From Bacteroidales bacterium (GTDB lineage: Bacteria > Bacteroidota > Bacteroidia > Bacteroidales > WCHB1-69): 19,632 bases of DNA. Where the stretch lies: NCBI GenBank assembly GCA_017527945.1, contig JAFXPL010000004.1, positions 1 to 19,632 of the forward strand, in the 5' to 3' direction. The position numbers were made by a program, and so were the translations under genes. Positions 1 to 6,991 of the stretch are shown here, one piece after another. How positions within the stretch are numbered: the first letter of the stretch is position 1; each line of letters begins with the position of its first letter. The notes beneath the pieces are model-generated. The model was not told the DNA's origin. It made no database searches and saw nothing but the letters and a program-made list of their open reading frames with translations.

Positions 1-70
1 AGGAAAAAGCACTGTCTGCCCTTGAGGATACGATTTAAATTGTATTTTTGCCATCTCTTTAGTTATGGTG

Positions 71-100
71 CAAAGATACAAAAATCTTTGACACGGCAAA
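71..100 (-). promoter_or_regulatory. Bacteroidota-type promoter reading leftwards out of the window
   Basis: On the minus strand a TTTG (97-100) and a TATCTTTG (71-78) are separated by 18 bases, which fits the -33/-7 promoter of this phylum. It would drive a minus-strand gene lying left of position 1. No start codon for such a gene is seen in bases 1-65. The same bases form a 7-bp hairpin on the plus strand, so the match could be partly fortuitous. Confidence 0.4.
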
Positions 101-130
101 GCCCTAACCCGCCAATGTTAGGGCTTTTTT
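98..130 (+). terminator. Rho-independent terminator, plus strand
   Basis: Perfect 11-bp arms (98-108 and 117-127, core GCCCTAAC/GTTAGGGC) enclose an 8-base loop and run into T6 at 125-130. It would stop plus-strand transcripts entering from the left edge. No gene that it serves is visible in the window. Confidence 0.7.
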
Positions 131-132
131 GC

Positions 133-173
133 AAAAAAAAAAGAGGGCGCGTGACTTTTGACACACCCTCTTT
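133..173 (-). terminator. Terminator of the sigma/anti-sigma transcript
   Basis: Arms AAAGAGGG (140-147) and CCCTCTTT (166-173) form a hairpin. Read on the minus strand it is followed by T10 (the A run at 133-142). It lies about 40 bases past the stop codon of the anti-sigma-like gene, so it probably ends that operon. Bases 150-170 recur in inverted orientation at 19446-19466. Confidence 0.7.
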
Positions 174-209
174 TTAAGACAAAGATATTCTGAAACCGGA
201 AGTCACGAC

Positions 210-998
210 TCAGCTGCGAATAATACGCACTTTTCCCGTAGCCATGTTCTCGATGCCGTTACAGGTGAATGTCAGCTCATACATATAGACTCCATCGGGA
301 CAATTCTCACCGCCCCAAGAGTTGGCGTAAGCACTGCTCTGGAACACCACACGATTGTGCTTGTCGCGCACCGTGAGCTTCGGCGATGTGTAATTCTCTA
401 AGCCGTCAATCACAAAGAAGTCGTTAACCCCGTCGGCGTTTGGGGTAAAAAGGTTCGGTATGCTCAAATGGACAGGTAGCGACCAATCGACGGCGTCGGG
501 AGAGAGGGTTTTCAGCACCGGATCCTCTTCCAATTGGCGAGCCAAGGTGGAGTTGGCGGGAAGCACAATCTGCCGGACCTTGGAGCCCTGGGCAGCCGGG
601 GGAGTCTCTTCCTCCGACACGGTTTCTGGTTCCGGCATCCGAGCGGGTGCCGGTTGTGCCACTTCCGCGCATTCGATGGCGGTGGGAGCTTCCTCTGCCG
701 GATTTTCCGCAACTGCAACACAATCCACGTCAGTTTCCTGATCTACAGCGACTTCTTGCACACTTTCCACTTGTGCCGTCGCCCCATTTTGATCTGTTGG
801 CTTGTGCAACACACTGAAAACGACCCCGCCAATCAGAAGCGCGGTCACTGCCGCAGCCCCCCATGCCGACGACACTTTCCGCAAGCGGCGGACGACCTGC
901 GCAGGCATTTCCGCTTCTAAGCGTTCATTCAGTTTCCTCCACACTTCCTCGGATGGCTCTTCCCTATAATCCTTGAATATATCCTTTATATCGCTCAT
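210..998 (-). CDS. Anti-sigma-like membrane protein with T9SS/gliding-type (CHU_C-like) C-terminal domain
   Basis: The protein has 262 residues in four parts. Residues 1-42 are charged and cytosolic, like the N-terminus of ECF anti-sigma factors. Residues 43-64 form one membrane segment. Residues 65-150 are a low-complexity Glu/Ala/Pro linker. Residues 178-262 resemble the gliding-motility-associated C-terminal domain used as a type B secretion signal by the type IX system: it opens with IPNLFTPNADGVNDFF and ends in GKVRIIRS, with a WGG and a DGVYMY between. There is no cleavable signal peptide, so the protein should be N-in with the C-terminal domain in the periplasm. It follows the sigma factor gene by 63 bases on the same strand, which supports an anti-sigma role. 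Missing relative to the family is the usual NRWG motif (here KHNR). Binding to the sigma factor and secretion are inferred. It could instead be an envelope protein that merely sits beside the sigma gene. Confidence 0.8.
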   Translation of the reverse strand: MSDIKDIFKDYREEPSEEVWRKLNERLEAEMPAQVVRRLRKVSSAWGAAAVTALLIGGVVFSVLHKPTDQNGATAQVESVQEVAVDQETDVDCVAVAENPAEEAPTAIECAEVAQPAPARMPEPETVSEEETPPAAQGSKVRQIVLPANSTLARQLEEDPVLKTLSPDAVDWSLPVHLSIPNLFTPNADGVNDFFVIDGLENYTSPKLTVRDKHNRVVFQSSAYANSWGGENCPDGVYMYELTFTCNGIENMATGKVRIIRS

Positions 999-1061
999 AC
1001 ATTAAAATATATACAATTAATCAATCTGCTTCGCTTGACAGCATCCATCTAACCCAAACGC

Positions 1062-1610
1062 TCACCGCTCACTTCCCAAGCTATTCTGCAACCACTTTTT
1101 TGCGCGCATATAAGCCACACGGACAGCACTTTCCTTTTTCCCCAGCATTTTCGCTATCTCTGCAAAATCATACCCCTCTATCTCCCTCAGGTTGAATGCC
1201 ATTCGGAGTGTATCAGACATCTGTTCCATCAATGTCATCACTTTGGCTGCATCCAAACCTGCATAAATCGCCTCGCCGCTATTCACCAGCTCGTCCGCCT
1301 CCCAATCGTCCAGCGAAACTTCATTCCGGAAACGGCGAACTGAGCGGTAGTGACTGATAGCGGACTTCACCATCACCGAATAGATCCAAGCGTCGAAGCG
1401 GCTTTCTCCTTTATAGGAGGACAAGTTACGGAAAACGTTCATAAAGCCTTCCATCAACATATCCTCCGCCTCCGCAACTGAATTCGCGTAGCGCCTGCAG
1501 ACCACAAACATCCGCGAGGCGAACATCTCATACAATTGTTTCTGGCTCTGTCGGTTGTTTTTCAAACACCCGTTGATGACCCGCTCAAGTTCTGAATCTA
1601 ATCCTGTCAC
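1062..1610 (-). CDS. ECF-type RNA polymerase sigma-70 factor
   Basis: The 182-residue length is typical of extracytoplasmic-function sigma factors, which have only regions 2 and 4. Region 2 spans about residues 25-90, with AEDMLMEGFMNVFRNL and the SRFDAWIYSVM core-binding and -10 recognition helices. Region 4 spans about 125-175, with the helix-turn-helix EGYDFAEIAKMLGKKESAVR followed by RAKKWL. Region 3 is absent, as expected. The gene lies 51 bases after the DUF4837 gene and 63 bases before the anti-sigma-like gene, all on the minus strand. It probably directs an envelope or T9SS-related regulon under control of its neighbour; the regulon cannot be read from this window. No strong promoter is seen in the 51-base gap, so read-through from the DUF4837 gene is possible. 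Confidence 0.93.
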   Translation of the reverse strand: MTGLDSELERVINGCLKNNRQSQKQLYEMFASRMFVVCRRYANSVAEAEDMLMEGFMNVFRNLSSYKGESRFDAWIYSVMVKSAISHYRSVRRFRNEVSLDDWEADELVNSGEAIYAGLDAAKVMTLMEQMSDTLRMAFNLREIEGYDFAEIAKMLGKKESAVRVAYMRAKKWLQNSLGSER

Positions 1611-1661
1611 ATCTTGTTTTGTCGCACAAACTGGCGACTTTGTTACATGAAAAAGAAAATT

Positions 1662-2642
1662 TTACTGGATAGACTTCACAATTGCCTCAACCTCACGCAG
1701 ATAATCGCGTTTTTCCTCTTGCGGTGCATACACAAAGCCATCCACCGTGATACAATTGGAGCTGTCGGAGGAGAGTTGTGTGAAACTATAGAAGGGACCG
1801 CCCATCTTATCGCGAACAGAAGCCCATAGTCCTCTCATTTCCAAACCGTTATGATAACGAATCTGCAATTTCTTTGCCAACGGGTAACCTTCAACGTCAG
1901 CCACGACAGGATAGGCACCAGCCACGGCACCCTGAATATAGGCCTTGGTGATGCGGTCGCGCTCAGCCACAACATTTTCAGGAGTGATTTCATATCGGGG
2001 CGACCGGTAAATCATGACGAAGCGGTCGTTTTTCGGAGTGCGGAAACAGAGCCACAGGAAATCCTCCTCTTCGCGTCCCACGAAATAGCCGTCGGGAACA
2101 GTCATCGTGAGTCCGAACTTTTCCTTGATCTTCTTTTCGACCACGGCGTTGTTAAGTTTCCGATGGGCGTTTTGCAGGCGTGCGATGTCATTATCATACA
2201 TGGCCTTCACAACTTCCTCCTGATGATTCAGAAAAATGGCAAGACAGGAGTCCTGGTTGTTGCCCTTTATCCGTACGACCACCTGCGGGTTCGTGACGGG
2301 GTTGCGGGCAAGTTCGAACGAATTTCCAGAATAGTCAGGGTTGTAATCGAACTGCACGATGTTGCGGTGCCGCATGAACGAGGCGAGATAGTCGTCATTG
2401 GAGCAACGAATGACATCGAACATCGGCTCAATCTGGTTGATGGCTGGTTGTGGCTGCTGCAGCACCCCGTAGATGGCGGTCAGAGCGGCCTTCGACCAGT
2501 TTCCTGTGTCGATGACCAATATCATTTCCCCTGCCTTACCAGTGGAAAAATTGTCGATTTTAATACCACCGCCCGCTTTCGGCCGACAAGAAACAAGGGC
2601 CAGGAGCGCAAATAAAACTGCTAAATAACTGATCTTCTTCAT
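1662..2642 (-). CDS. DUF4837-family lipoprotein
   Basis: The protein has 326 residues. It begins with a lipoprotein signal (MKKISYLAVL, then a hydrophobic stretch ending in LVSC) with the acylated Cys at residue 19, so it should be anchored in the outer or inner membrane. The rest, including the segments GEMILVIDTGNW, VTNPQVVVRI and DRFVMIYRSPRYEITPENVVAERD, matches my recollection of the DUF4837 family, which is largely confined to Bacteroidota and has no known function. The frame also offers a GTG two codons upstream (2646-2648); the ATG at 2642 is preferred because it gives the classic MKK lipoprotein start. It is divergent from dprA across about 110 bases. The sigma factor lies 51 bases downstream, possibly in the same transcript. 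Confidence 0.88.
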   Translation of the reverse strand: MKKISYLAVLFALLALVSCRPKAGGGIKIDNFSTGKAGEMILVIDTGNWSKAALTAIYGVLQQPQPAINQIEPMFDVIRCSNDDYLASFMRHRNIVQFDYNPDYSGNSFELARNPVTNPQVVVRIKGNNQDSCLAIFLNHQEEVVKAMYDNDIARLQNAHRKLNNAVVEKKIKEKFGLTMTVPDGYFVGREEEDFLWLCFRTPKNDRFVMIYRSPRYEITPENVVAERDRITKAYIQGAVAGAYPVVADVEGYPLAKKLQIRYHNGLEMRGLWASVRDKMGGPFYSFTQLSSDSSNCITVDGFVYAPQEEKRDYLREVEAIVKSIQ

Positions 2643-2665
2643 ATTCACAAAATTAATATTTCCTA

Positions 2666-2696
2666 TTGCTTTATATTTGATTTATTATTATCTTTG
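2666..2696 (+). promoter_or_regulatory. dprA promoter
   Basis: TTG at 2666-2668 and TATCTTTG at 2689-2696, spaced by 20 bases, match the Bacteroidota -33/-7 consensus. Transcription would start near 2703 and give a leader of about 50 bases before the dprA ATG. Confidence 0.65.
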
Positions 2697-2753
2697 CCGT
2701 GCGAAATCAAAGCGCAAAGATAAAACAAAATTTCATAAACCAGAAACAAAAAA

Positions 2754-3851
2754 ATGCAGACGGAACTATTTTACCGCATCGCGCTGAACAAGACAGAGGG
2801 TCTGGGCAAATCGGCCCTCAAGCAGATTTTGGCCGCCGCAGGGTCGGCGCAGAATGTTTTCGAATTTCCCGAATCCTGGAAACGAAAACTACGAAACCGA
2901 AAGCGCTGCGACATCCAAATACACCTCACGGAAAAAATCAGAGTGCTGGTTGAGCAGGAGCTGTCTCTCATGAAGAAATACAGCGCACAACTCTGTCACA
3001 TATTGGATCCGGAATATCCCCAACGGCTGAAACGTTGCAACGATGCACCAGTCTCTTTCTATTTTCGGGGAGAGCCATGCTTCAATCCGCCGCGCGTATT
3101 GGCGGTGGTCGGCACACGAAATGCGACCTCTTACGGCCTGAGAAGTCTCACAAAAATACTCAACGAACTAAAAGACAGCAACATAACAACGGTAAGCGGC
3201 TTGGCATACGGCATCGACACCGTGGCACACGAAGAGTCGCTGAACCTCGGGATTCCGACAATATCTGTCTTGGGCAACGGTTTGCACACCATCTACCCAT
3301 CAAGCAACAAAGGATTGTCGGAGCGAATCGTGGAACAAGGCGGCACGCTCGTCAGCGAGTTCGACTTCTTCACTGGACCTGACCGGATGAATTTTCCTGC
3401 ACGAAACCGCATCATCGCAGGGATGGCGGACGCAGTCCTGGTTGCCGAAAGCGGCATCAAGGGCGGGAGCATTATCACCGCACACATTGCGAACTCCTAC
3501 AACCGGGACATCTTTGCCATTCCGGGCAGCATTTTTGACGACATGCACGCCGGATGCCACGACCTGGTACGTCGGAACATTGCCGCAATCGCCACTTCCG
3601 GGCGGGATATCGTGGAAATGATGAACTGGGATGTGGAGCCGAAAGCCATACAGACGCAACTTTTCCCAGACCTCACCGAAGAAGAGGATGACATTTTCCG
3701 ATTTGTGCAGACAGGGAAAAAGACCATTGACGAGATTGCCGCGCACTTCACGGCACACACACCCTCAAAGCTGGCCGGTCTATTGCTCACCATGGAGCTG
3801 AAAGGAGTCCTTTTCGCCCTGCCTGGAAAAAGCTATAGCACGGAGCCTTAA
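2754..3851 (+). CDS. dprA: DNA-processing protein DprA/Smf
   Basis: DprA binds incoming single-stranded DNA in the cytosol, protects it and loads RecA during natural transformation; in non-competent species it has a less clear recombination role. The 365-residue protein shows the full family layout. There is an N-terminal SAM-like helical region (about 1-75, with LNKTEGLGKSALKQIL). The Rossmann core (about 80-295) carries VVGTRNATSYG (118-128), SGLAYGIDTVAHE (148-160), FPARNRIIAG (214-223) and the SGIKGGSIITA loop. A C-terminal winged-helix domain (about 308-360) follows. The start at 2754 gives the normal N-terminus; a longer frame beginning near 2699 is a different reading frame. It is convergent with the coiled-coil gene, with only four bases between the stop codons. 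Confidence 0.97.
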   Translation: MQTELFYRIALNKTEGLGKSALKQILAAAGSAQNVFEFPESWKRKLRNRKRCDIQIHLTEKIRVLVEQELSLMKKYSAQLCHILDPEYPQRLKRCNDAPVSFYFRGEPCFNPPRVLAVVGTRNATSYGLRSLTKILNELKDSNITTVSGLAYGIDTVAHEESLNLGIPTISVLGNGLHTIYPSSNKGLSERIVEQGGTLVSEFDFFTGPDRMNFPARNRIIAGMADAVLVAESGIKGGSIITAHIANSYNRDIFAIPGSIFDDMHAGCHDLVRRNIAAIATSGRDIVEMMNWDVEPKAIQTQLFPDLTEEEDDIFRFVQTGKKTIDEIAAHFTAHTPSKLAGLLLTMELKGVLFALPGKSYSTEP

Positions 3852-3855
3852 GCGG

Positions 3856-4515
3856 TTACAAAATCGCACTCCGACGTGTCCCTGTAGCTGGCGACGACGG
3901 AACGACACTTGTATAATCCAGCCTGAATTTCAAGTTCTTCACCTCTCCTTCAACGTCGGCAACTTGATGTCCTACATTATCCAATTTCACCTCCACTTTA
4001 CCCAAGCGGACATCAACATTGTCAAGCTTCACTTCCACTTTTCCTAAACGCATATCCACATTGTCCAAACGAGCCTCCATGCGGTCAAATCGGGCATCCA
4101 CCTTGTCGAAGCGGGCATCCATCTCTTGATGCAGGGACTCAAATCGGGCATCCACTTTCTCGAAGCGGGCATCCATCTCCTGATGCAGGGACTCAAATCG
4201 GGCATCCACCTTGTCGAAGCAGGCATCCATCTCCTGATGCAGGGACTCAAATCGGGCATCCACTTTCTCGAAGCGGGCATCCATTTTGTCAGACAAAGCA
4301 TCCACCTTGTCAGACAAATGATCGATTTTCACTCCCAACGAGTCCGTCTTTTCGCCCATGAACTTCATAGTGACATCAATCTCGGTAAATTTCTTCGTCA
4401 GCCAATGAACAAGCCAAACAACAGCCACAATCATCGACAAAAGCATGGCAAGGACACCACCCGTGCTACTCAACGCATTTTGCAATAAAGAAACCAACTC
4501 TTTCATATTCTGCAT
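3856..4515 (-). CDS. Membrane-anchored coiled-coil protein with tandem repeats
   Basis: No family is recognised with confidence. The 219-residue protein has one membrane segment near the N-terminus (about 20-39) followed by a long, highly charged helical region. Residues 79-145 are built of near-identical 18-residue units (DARFEKVDARFESLHQEM type), and residues 151-180 of two 14-residue units (NVDMRLGKVEVKLD type). The C-terminal 20 residues are Ser/Thr-rich and not helical. It should be an integral membrane protein with a rod-like coiled coil, probably oligomeric. The frame could start at a TTG at 4530, but the ATG at 4515 (MQNMKEL) or the one at 4505 is more plausible. One repeat has Cys where the others have Arg (MDACFDKVD). 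Tandem DNA repeats of this type often vary in copy number between strains. Confidence 0.75.
   Translation of the reverse strand: MQNMKELVSLLQNALSSTGGVLAMLLSMIVAVVWLVHWLTKKFTEIDVTMKFMGEKTDSLGVKIDHLSDKVDALSDKMDARFEKVDARFESLHQEMDACFDKVDARFESLHQEMDARFEKVDARFESLHQEMDARFDKVDARFDRMEARLDNVDMRLGKVEVKLDNVDVRLGKVEVKLDNVGHQVADVEGEVKNLKFRLDYTSVVPSSPATGTRRSAIL
3980..4063. repeat. Two 42-bp tandem repeats inside the coiled-coil gene
   Basis: Two imperfect 42-bp units encode the 14-residue pattern NVDMRLGKVEVKLD / NVDVRLGKVEVKLD. Fourteen residues equal two heptads, which is the ordinary coiled-coil register. The unit boundaries are approximate. Confidence 0.6.
4091..4283. repeat. 54-bp tandem repeat array, about 3.6 copies
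   Basis: Near-identical units start at 4091, 4145, 4199 and 4253 (the last partial). Each begins CGGGCATCCAC and alternates CTTGTCGAA with TTTCTCGAA. They encode 18-residue units of the coiled-coil protein. The very low divergence implies recent duplication or gene conversion. Confidence 0.9.
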
Positions 4516-4595
4516 TTTATGGTTAATCAATTTAAGAATTATCAGTTAATTTTGTTAATACATAATCTTTTATACTTTATTTTTTTTCAAAGTGC

Positions 4596-4628
4596 AAACA
4601 TAGTATTTTTTTCATACATACTATGTTT
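4596..4628. promoter_or_regulatory. 33-bp dyad in the divergent intergenic region
   Basis: Perfect 11-bp arms, AAACATAGTAT (4596-4606) and ATACTATGTTT (4618-4628), flank an 11-base spacer. The left arm overlaps a minus-strand TATGTTTG (4595-4602), a possible -7 box of the coiled-coil gene. It could be an operator for a dimeric regulator such as the neighbouring NUDIX protein, or it could act as an RNA hairpin. Confidence 0.5.
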
Positions 4629-4673
4629 CAAAAAAAAATTTTTCAACACATAACAAAGCACTTCATAGTCAAC

Positions 4674-4706
4674 TTGATGAAACACGGCAAAAAAAATGTA
4701 TTTTTG
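4674..4706 (+). promoter_or_regulatory. Promoter of the NUDIX regulator gene
   Basis: TTG at 4674-4676 and TATTTTTG at 4699-4706 are spaced by 22 bases, slightly long for the phylum consensus. The start codon lies 26 bases past the -7 box. Confidence 0.55.
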
Positions 4707-4709
4707 CCG
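4685..4709. promoter_or_regulatory. Operator-like dyad covering the -7 box
   Basis: Arms CGGCAAAAA (4685-4693) and TTTTTGCCG (4701-4709) are perfect 9-bp inverted repeats around a 7-base spacer, 25 bp in total. The right arm overlaps the -7 box of the regulator gene and lies before the expected transcription start, so it should act as DNA, not as an RNA hairpin. Its size fits autoregulation by an NrtR/AraR-type protein; that link is inferred. Confidence 0.5.
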
Positions 4710-4731
4710 CGTGTAAAGAATACACAATGTT

Positions 4732-5430
4732 ATGGGAGAAAAAAGAACTTACACGTATGATTACTGGCGCCCTGCGGTGACGGTGGACAATGTGGTGTTC
4801 AGTTTCGACGGATCGCACCTCAACGTACTGCTAATCAAACGCGGCAACGAGCCCTATAAAGGTTCTTGGGCATTTCCGGGCGGTTTTTTGGACGAGGACG
4901 AAACCTTGGAAGAGGCAGCGCGGCGGGAACTGAAAGAAGAGACCGGACTGTCGCCCAAATTCTTCAACGAGGTGGGAGCGTTCAGCGACCTGGACCGCGA
5001 CCCCAGGGGGCGCACCATTTCCGTCGCGTTCGCATCGGTCGTGCGACCGAACCAGTCCAAAGCGGTTGCCGGCGACGACGCCAAAGAAGCCCGCTGGTTC
5101 AGCATCAACGAAATGCCCAAATTAGCCTTCGACCATGAGAAAATCCACCGCATGGCCCTCTGGAAGCTCCGACTCGCTTTCATCAACTCCCCCGTCGCGT
5201 TTCTCCTTTTGGACGACATCTTCACCCTTCCAGAGATGCAACGGCTCTACACGCAGATCTTTAGCAAGGAGTTCGACCGCCGCAACTTCCAGAAAAAGTT
5301 CCTGGCCTCCAGGATGCTCACCCCCGTGGCGCAAAGCGACGATGAGAAAAAGTCACCGCACGCCCCCATCCACTACAGGTTCAACGAAGCCGGATACACG
5401 CAACTGCGCGAAAAAATGCTGCGGTGCTGA
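4732..5430 (+). CDS. NUDIX-domain transcriptional regulator, NrtR/AraR type
   Basis: The 232-residue protein has an N-terminal NUDIX fold and a C-terminal winged-helix region (about 155-225, with FTLPEMQRLYTQIFSKEFDR and RRNFQKKFLASRML). This is the layout of the NrtR family, which regulates NAD synthesis in many bacteria, and of the related Bacteroides arabinose regulator AraR. The NUDIX box at 51-73 is intact (G-x5-E-x7-REL-x-EETGL), so hydrolase activity cannot be excluded; in several regulators of the family the box is degenerate and the domain only senses a ligand. The ligand cannot be told from sequence, and no NAD or arabinose gene is nearby. Two dyads lie just upstream. The O-acylation genes start 49 bases downstream on the same strand, but have their own -7-like box. 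Confidence 0.88.
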   Translation: MGEKRTYTYDYWRPAVTVDNVVFSFDGSHLNVLLIKRGNEPYKGSWAFPGGFLDEDETLEEAARRELKEETGLSPKFFNEVGAFSDLDRDPRGRTISVAFASVVRPNQSKAVAGDDAKEARWFSINEMPKLAFDHEKIHRMALWKLRLAFINSPVAFLLLDDIFTLPEMQRLYTQIFSKEFDRRNFQKKFLASRMLTPVAQSDDEKKSPHAPIHYRFNEAGYTQLREKMLRC

Positions 5431-5444
5431 TAGCCTTTTTTTTG

Positions 5445-5452
5445 TACTTTTG
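5445..5452 (+). promoter_or_regulatory. -7 box of the O-acylation operon
   Basis: TACTTTTG fits the TAnnTTTG consensus and lies 27 bases before the ATG at 5480. No convincing -33 TTTG is seen at the right spacing, so read-through from the NUDIX gene may also contribute. Confidence 0.45.
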
Positions 5453-5479
5453 CGCCCTCAAAAAAATAGGGTGTAAAAG

Positions 5480-6991
5480 ATGAAGCCTTGGCAGATAACT
5501 ATTTTTATATTCCTGACAATCACTTGTTTAGGAATTATCAGTTTTTTTTATCCCGACGATGGTCTGCGTCTCGCGGGACACGACATCCGCTTCCCCTCCA
5601 TCGAAAAGGTACTGGCCGACCCTGACGAGGGGATCCCGGACCTGCCCGGCGACAGTCTCAAGACCGACGACCGCATCCCCGCCCCCACCCTTTTCAATCG
5701 CAAGAAACGGGAAGCCATCATCGCGGAAATCGCCAAGGAGGACTCCGTGAAGCAGAAGCGCATCGAGGAACAGATCGACACGCTGGAACACTACAAGACC
5801 ACGATGGCGTCGGAAGGCCATTTCTACCTCCCGAACGGCGACGTCACCTATTTCGACAAATTCTTTGCGAAAGCGGCTTCGGCACGGTCGCGCGACGAAG
5901 TGGTGCGTGTGCTCCACTACGGCGACTCGCAGATTGAAATGGACCGCATCTCGGGCAACCTGCGCACATGGATGCAGTCGCACTTCGGCGGCGGCGGCCC
6001 GGGACTGCTGCCGGCCATCCAGACCGTGGCCTCCTACGCGGTGAGCCAGTCGGCTTCCGGCCCGTTCACCCTCTATTCGTCGTACGGCGACGGGGCACGC
6101 GCGCGGGGCAACTACGGACTCATGCTGAAATGCTACCGGCTCACCGGCAACGGCACCTTCACGGCCAACGCCACCACCAACAAGCGCTCCGACAGCCGCG
6201 TGAAACGTTTCTCCCGCGTGACCCTCCTCTACAACGACCACGACGGCCGATTCCGCGCCACCCTCACTGACCGCAAAAACAAATACGACTCCACCTGCGC
6301 CAGCGTGGGGCCCGGCATCCATGCCATGCACTGGAAGACCGACTCCGCCACCACCTCCCTGCGCCTCAATATGCAGGGTACAGCCGACATCTACGGCGTC
6401 ATGATCGACAACGGACCGGGCGTTAGCGTCGATAACATCCCCCTGCGCGGCTCCTCCGGCGACCAGTTCACGCTCGTCACCGACTCCGTGCTGCGCAAAT
6501 GCTACCTGAACTCCAACGTCGGGATGATCATCCTGCAGTTCGGCGGCAACTCCGTGCCCGCCATCTACAGCACCGCCGCCATCAACAAATACTGCACCGC
6601 CATGCAGAAGCAAATCCGCCGCGTGAAGAGCACGTGTCCCAACGCCACCCTCCTTTTCATCGGGCCATCGGACATGAGCCACTCCTACGGCGGCTCGCTG
6701 CAGACCTACAAGCTCCTGCCCGCCCTCATCGACAGCCTGCGCAATATGTGTGTGCGCAACAACGTGGCCTACTGGGATTTGTACGAGGTGATGGGCGGCC
6801 GCAACGCCATGGTCGCCTGGGTGCGCAAAGGCTGGGCCGGCCCCGACTACGTGCATTTCACCACCGCAGGAGCCAACTACGTGGGCAAGAAGCTCGCCGA
6901 GAACTTCGCCACGATGTACGAACTCTACACCACCCGTCGCAAGATGGGTGCCGAAACTTTCGACAATCTATGGGAAGCCGCGCAAAACTGA
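5480..6991 (+). CDS. SGNH/GDSL-fold envelope protein, first of the O-acylation operon
   Basis: The 503-residue protein starts with an uncleaved signal or membrane anchor (about 5-24), placing it in the periplasm. SGNH blocks are visible: block I HYGDSQIEMDR with candidate nucleophile Ser150, block III QFGGNSVP (354-360) supplying Gly/Asn, and block V GPDYVHFTTAG with Asp456 and His459 as the catalytic pair. About 150 residues (185-340) rich in beta-strand patterns lie between blocks I and III, consistent with an inserted jelly-roll-like domain. Proteins of this kind next to MBOAT transporters transfer or remove acetyl groups on surface polysaccharides or peptidoglycan (compare AlgJ/AlgX and PatB). 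The gene overlaps the next one by 22 bases. Whether it is a transferase or an esterase, and its substrate, cannot be read from sequence. Confidence 0.85.
   Translation: MKPWQITIFIFLTITCLGIISFFYPDDGLRLAGHDIRFPSIEKVLADPDEGIPDLPGDSLKTDDRIPAPTLFNRKKREAIIAEIAKEDSVKQKRIEEQIDTLEHYKTTMASEGHFYLPNGDVTYFDKFFAKAASARSRDEVVRVLHYGDSQIEMDRISGNLRTWMQSHFGGGGPGLLPAIQTVASYAVSQSASGPFTLYSSYGDGARARGNYGLMLKCYRLTGNGTFTANATTNKRSDSRVKRFSRVTLLYNDHDGRFRATLTDRKNKYDSTCASVGPGIHAMHWKTDSATTSLRLNMQGTADIYGVMIDNGPGVSVDNIPLRGSSGDQFTLVTDSVLRKCYLNSNVGMIILQFGGNSVPAIYSTAAINKYCTAMQKQIRRVKSTCPNATLLFIGPSDMSHSYGGSLQTYKLLPALIDSLRNMCVRNNVAYWDLYEVMGGRNAMVAWVRKGWAGPDYVHFTTAGANYVGKKLAENFATMYELYTTRRKMGAETFDNLWEAAQN

Noticed and set aside
4091..4283. 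54-bp repeat array as a possible CRISPR
   Set aside because: The repeats are contiguous with no unique spacers and encode an in-frame protein repeat.
4126..4488. Plus-strand open frame with apparent repeats (GLKSGIH)
   Set aside because: It is the antisense reading of the 54-bp repeats in the coiled-coil gene.
5528..6856. Long minus-strand open frame of 442 codons opposite the first SGNH gene
   Set aside because: Its protein is dominated by His, Gly, Ala and Val, as expected for the complement of a GC-rich gene. The plus-strand frame has signal, SGNH motifs and operon context.
6499..6969. Upstream extension of the second SGNH frame
   Set aside because: The residues before 6970 are Arg/His/Gln-rich out-of-frame translation of the first SGNH gene. 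The ATG at 6970 gives a proper signal peptide.
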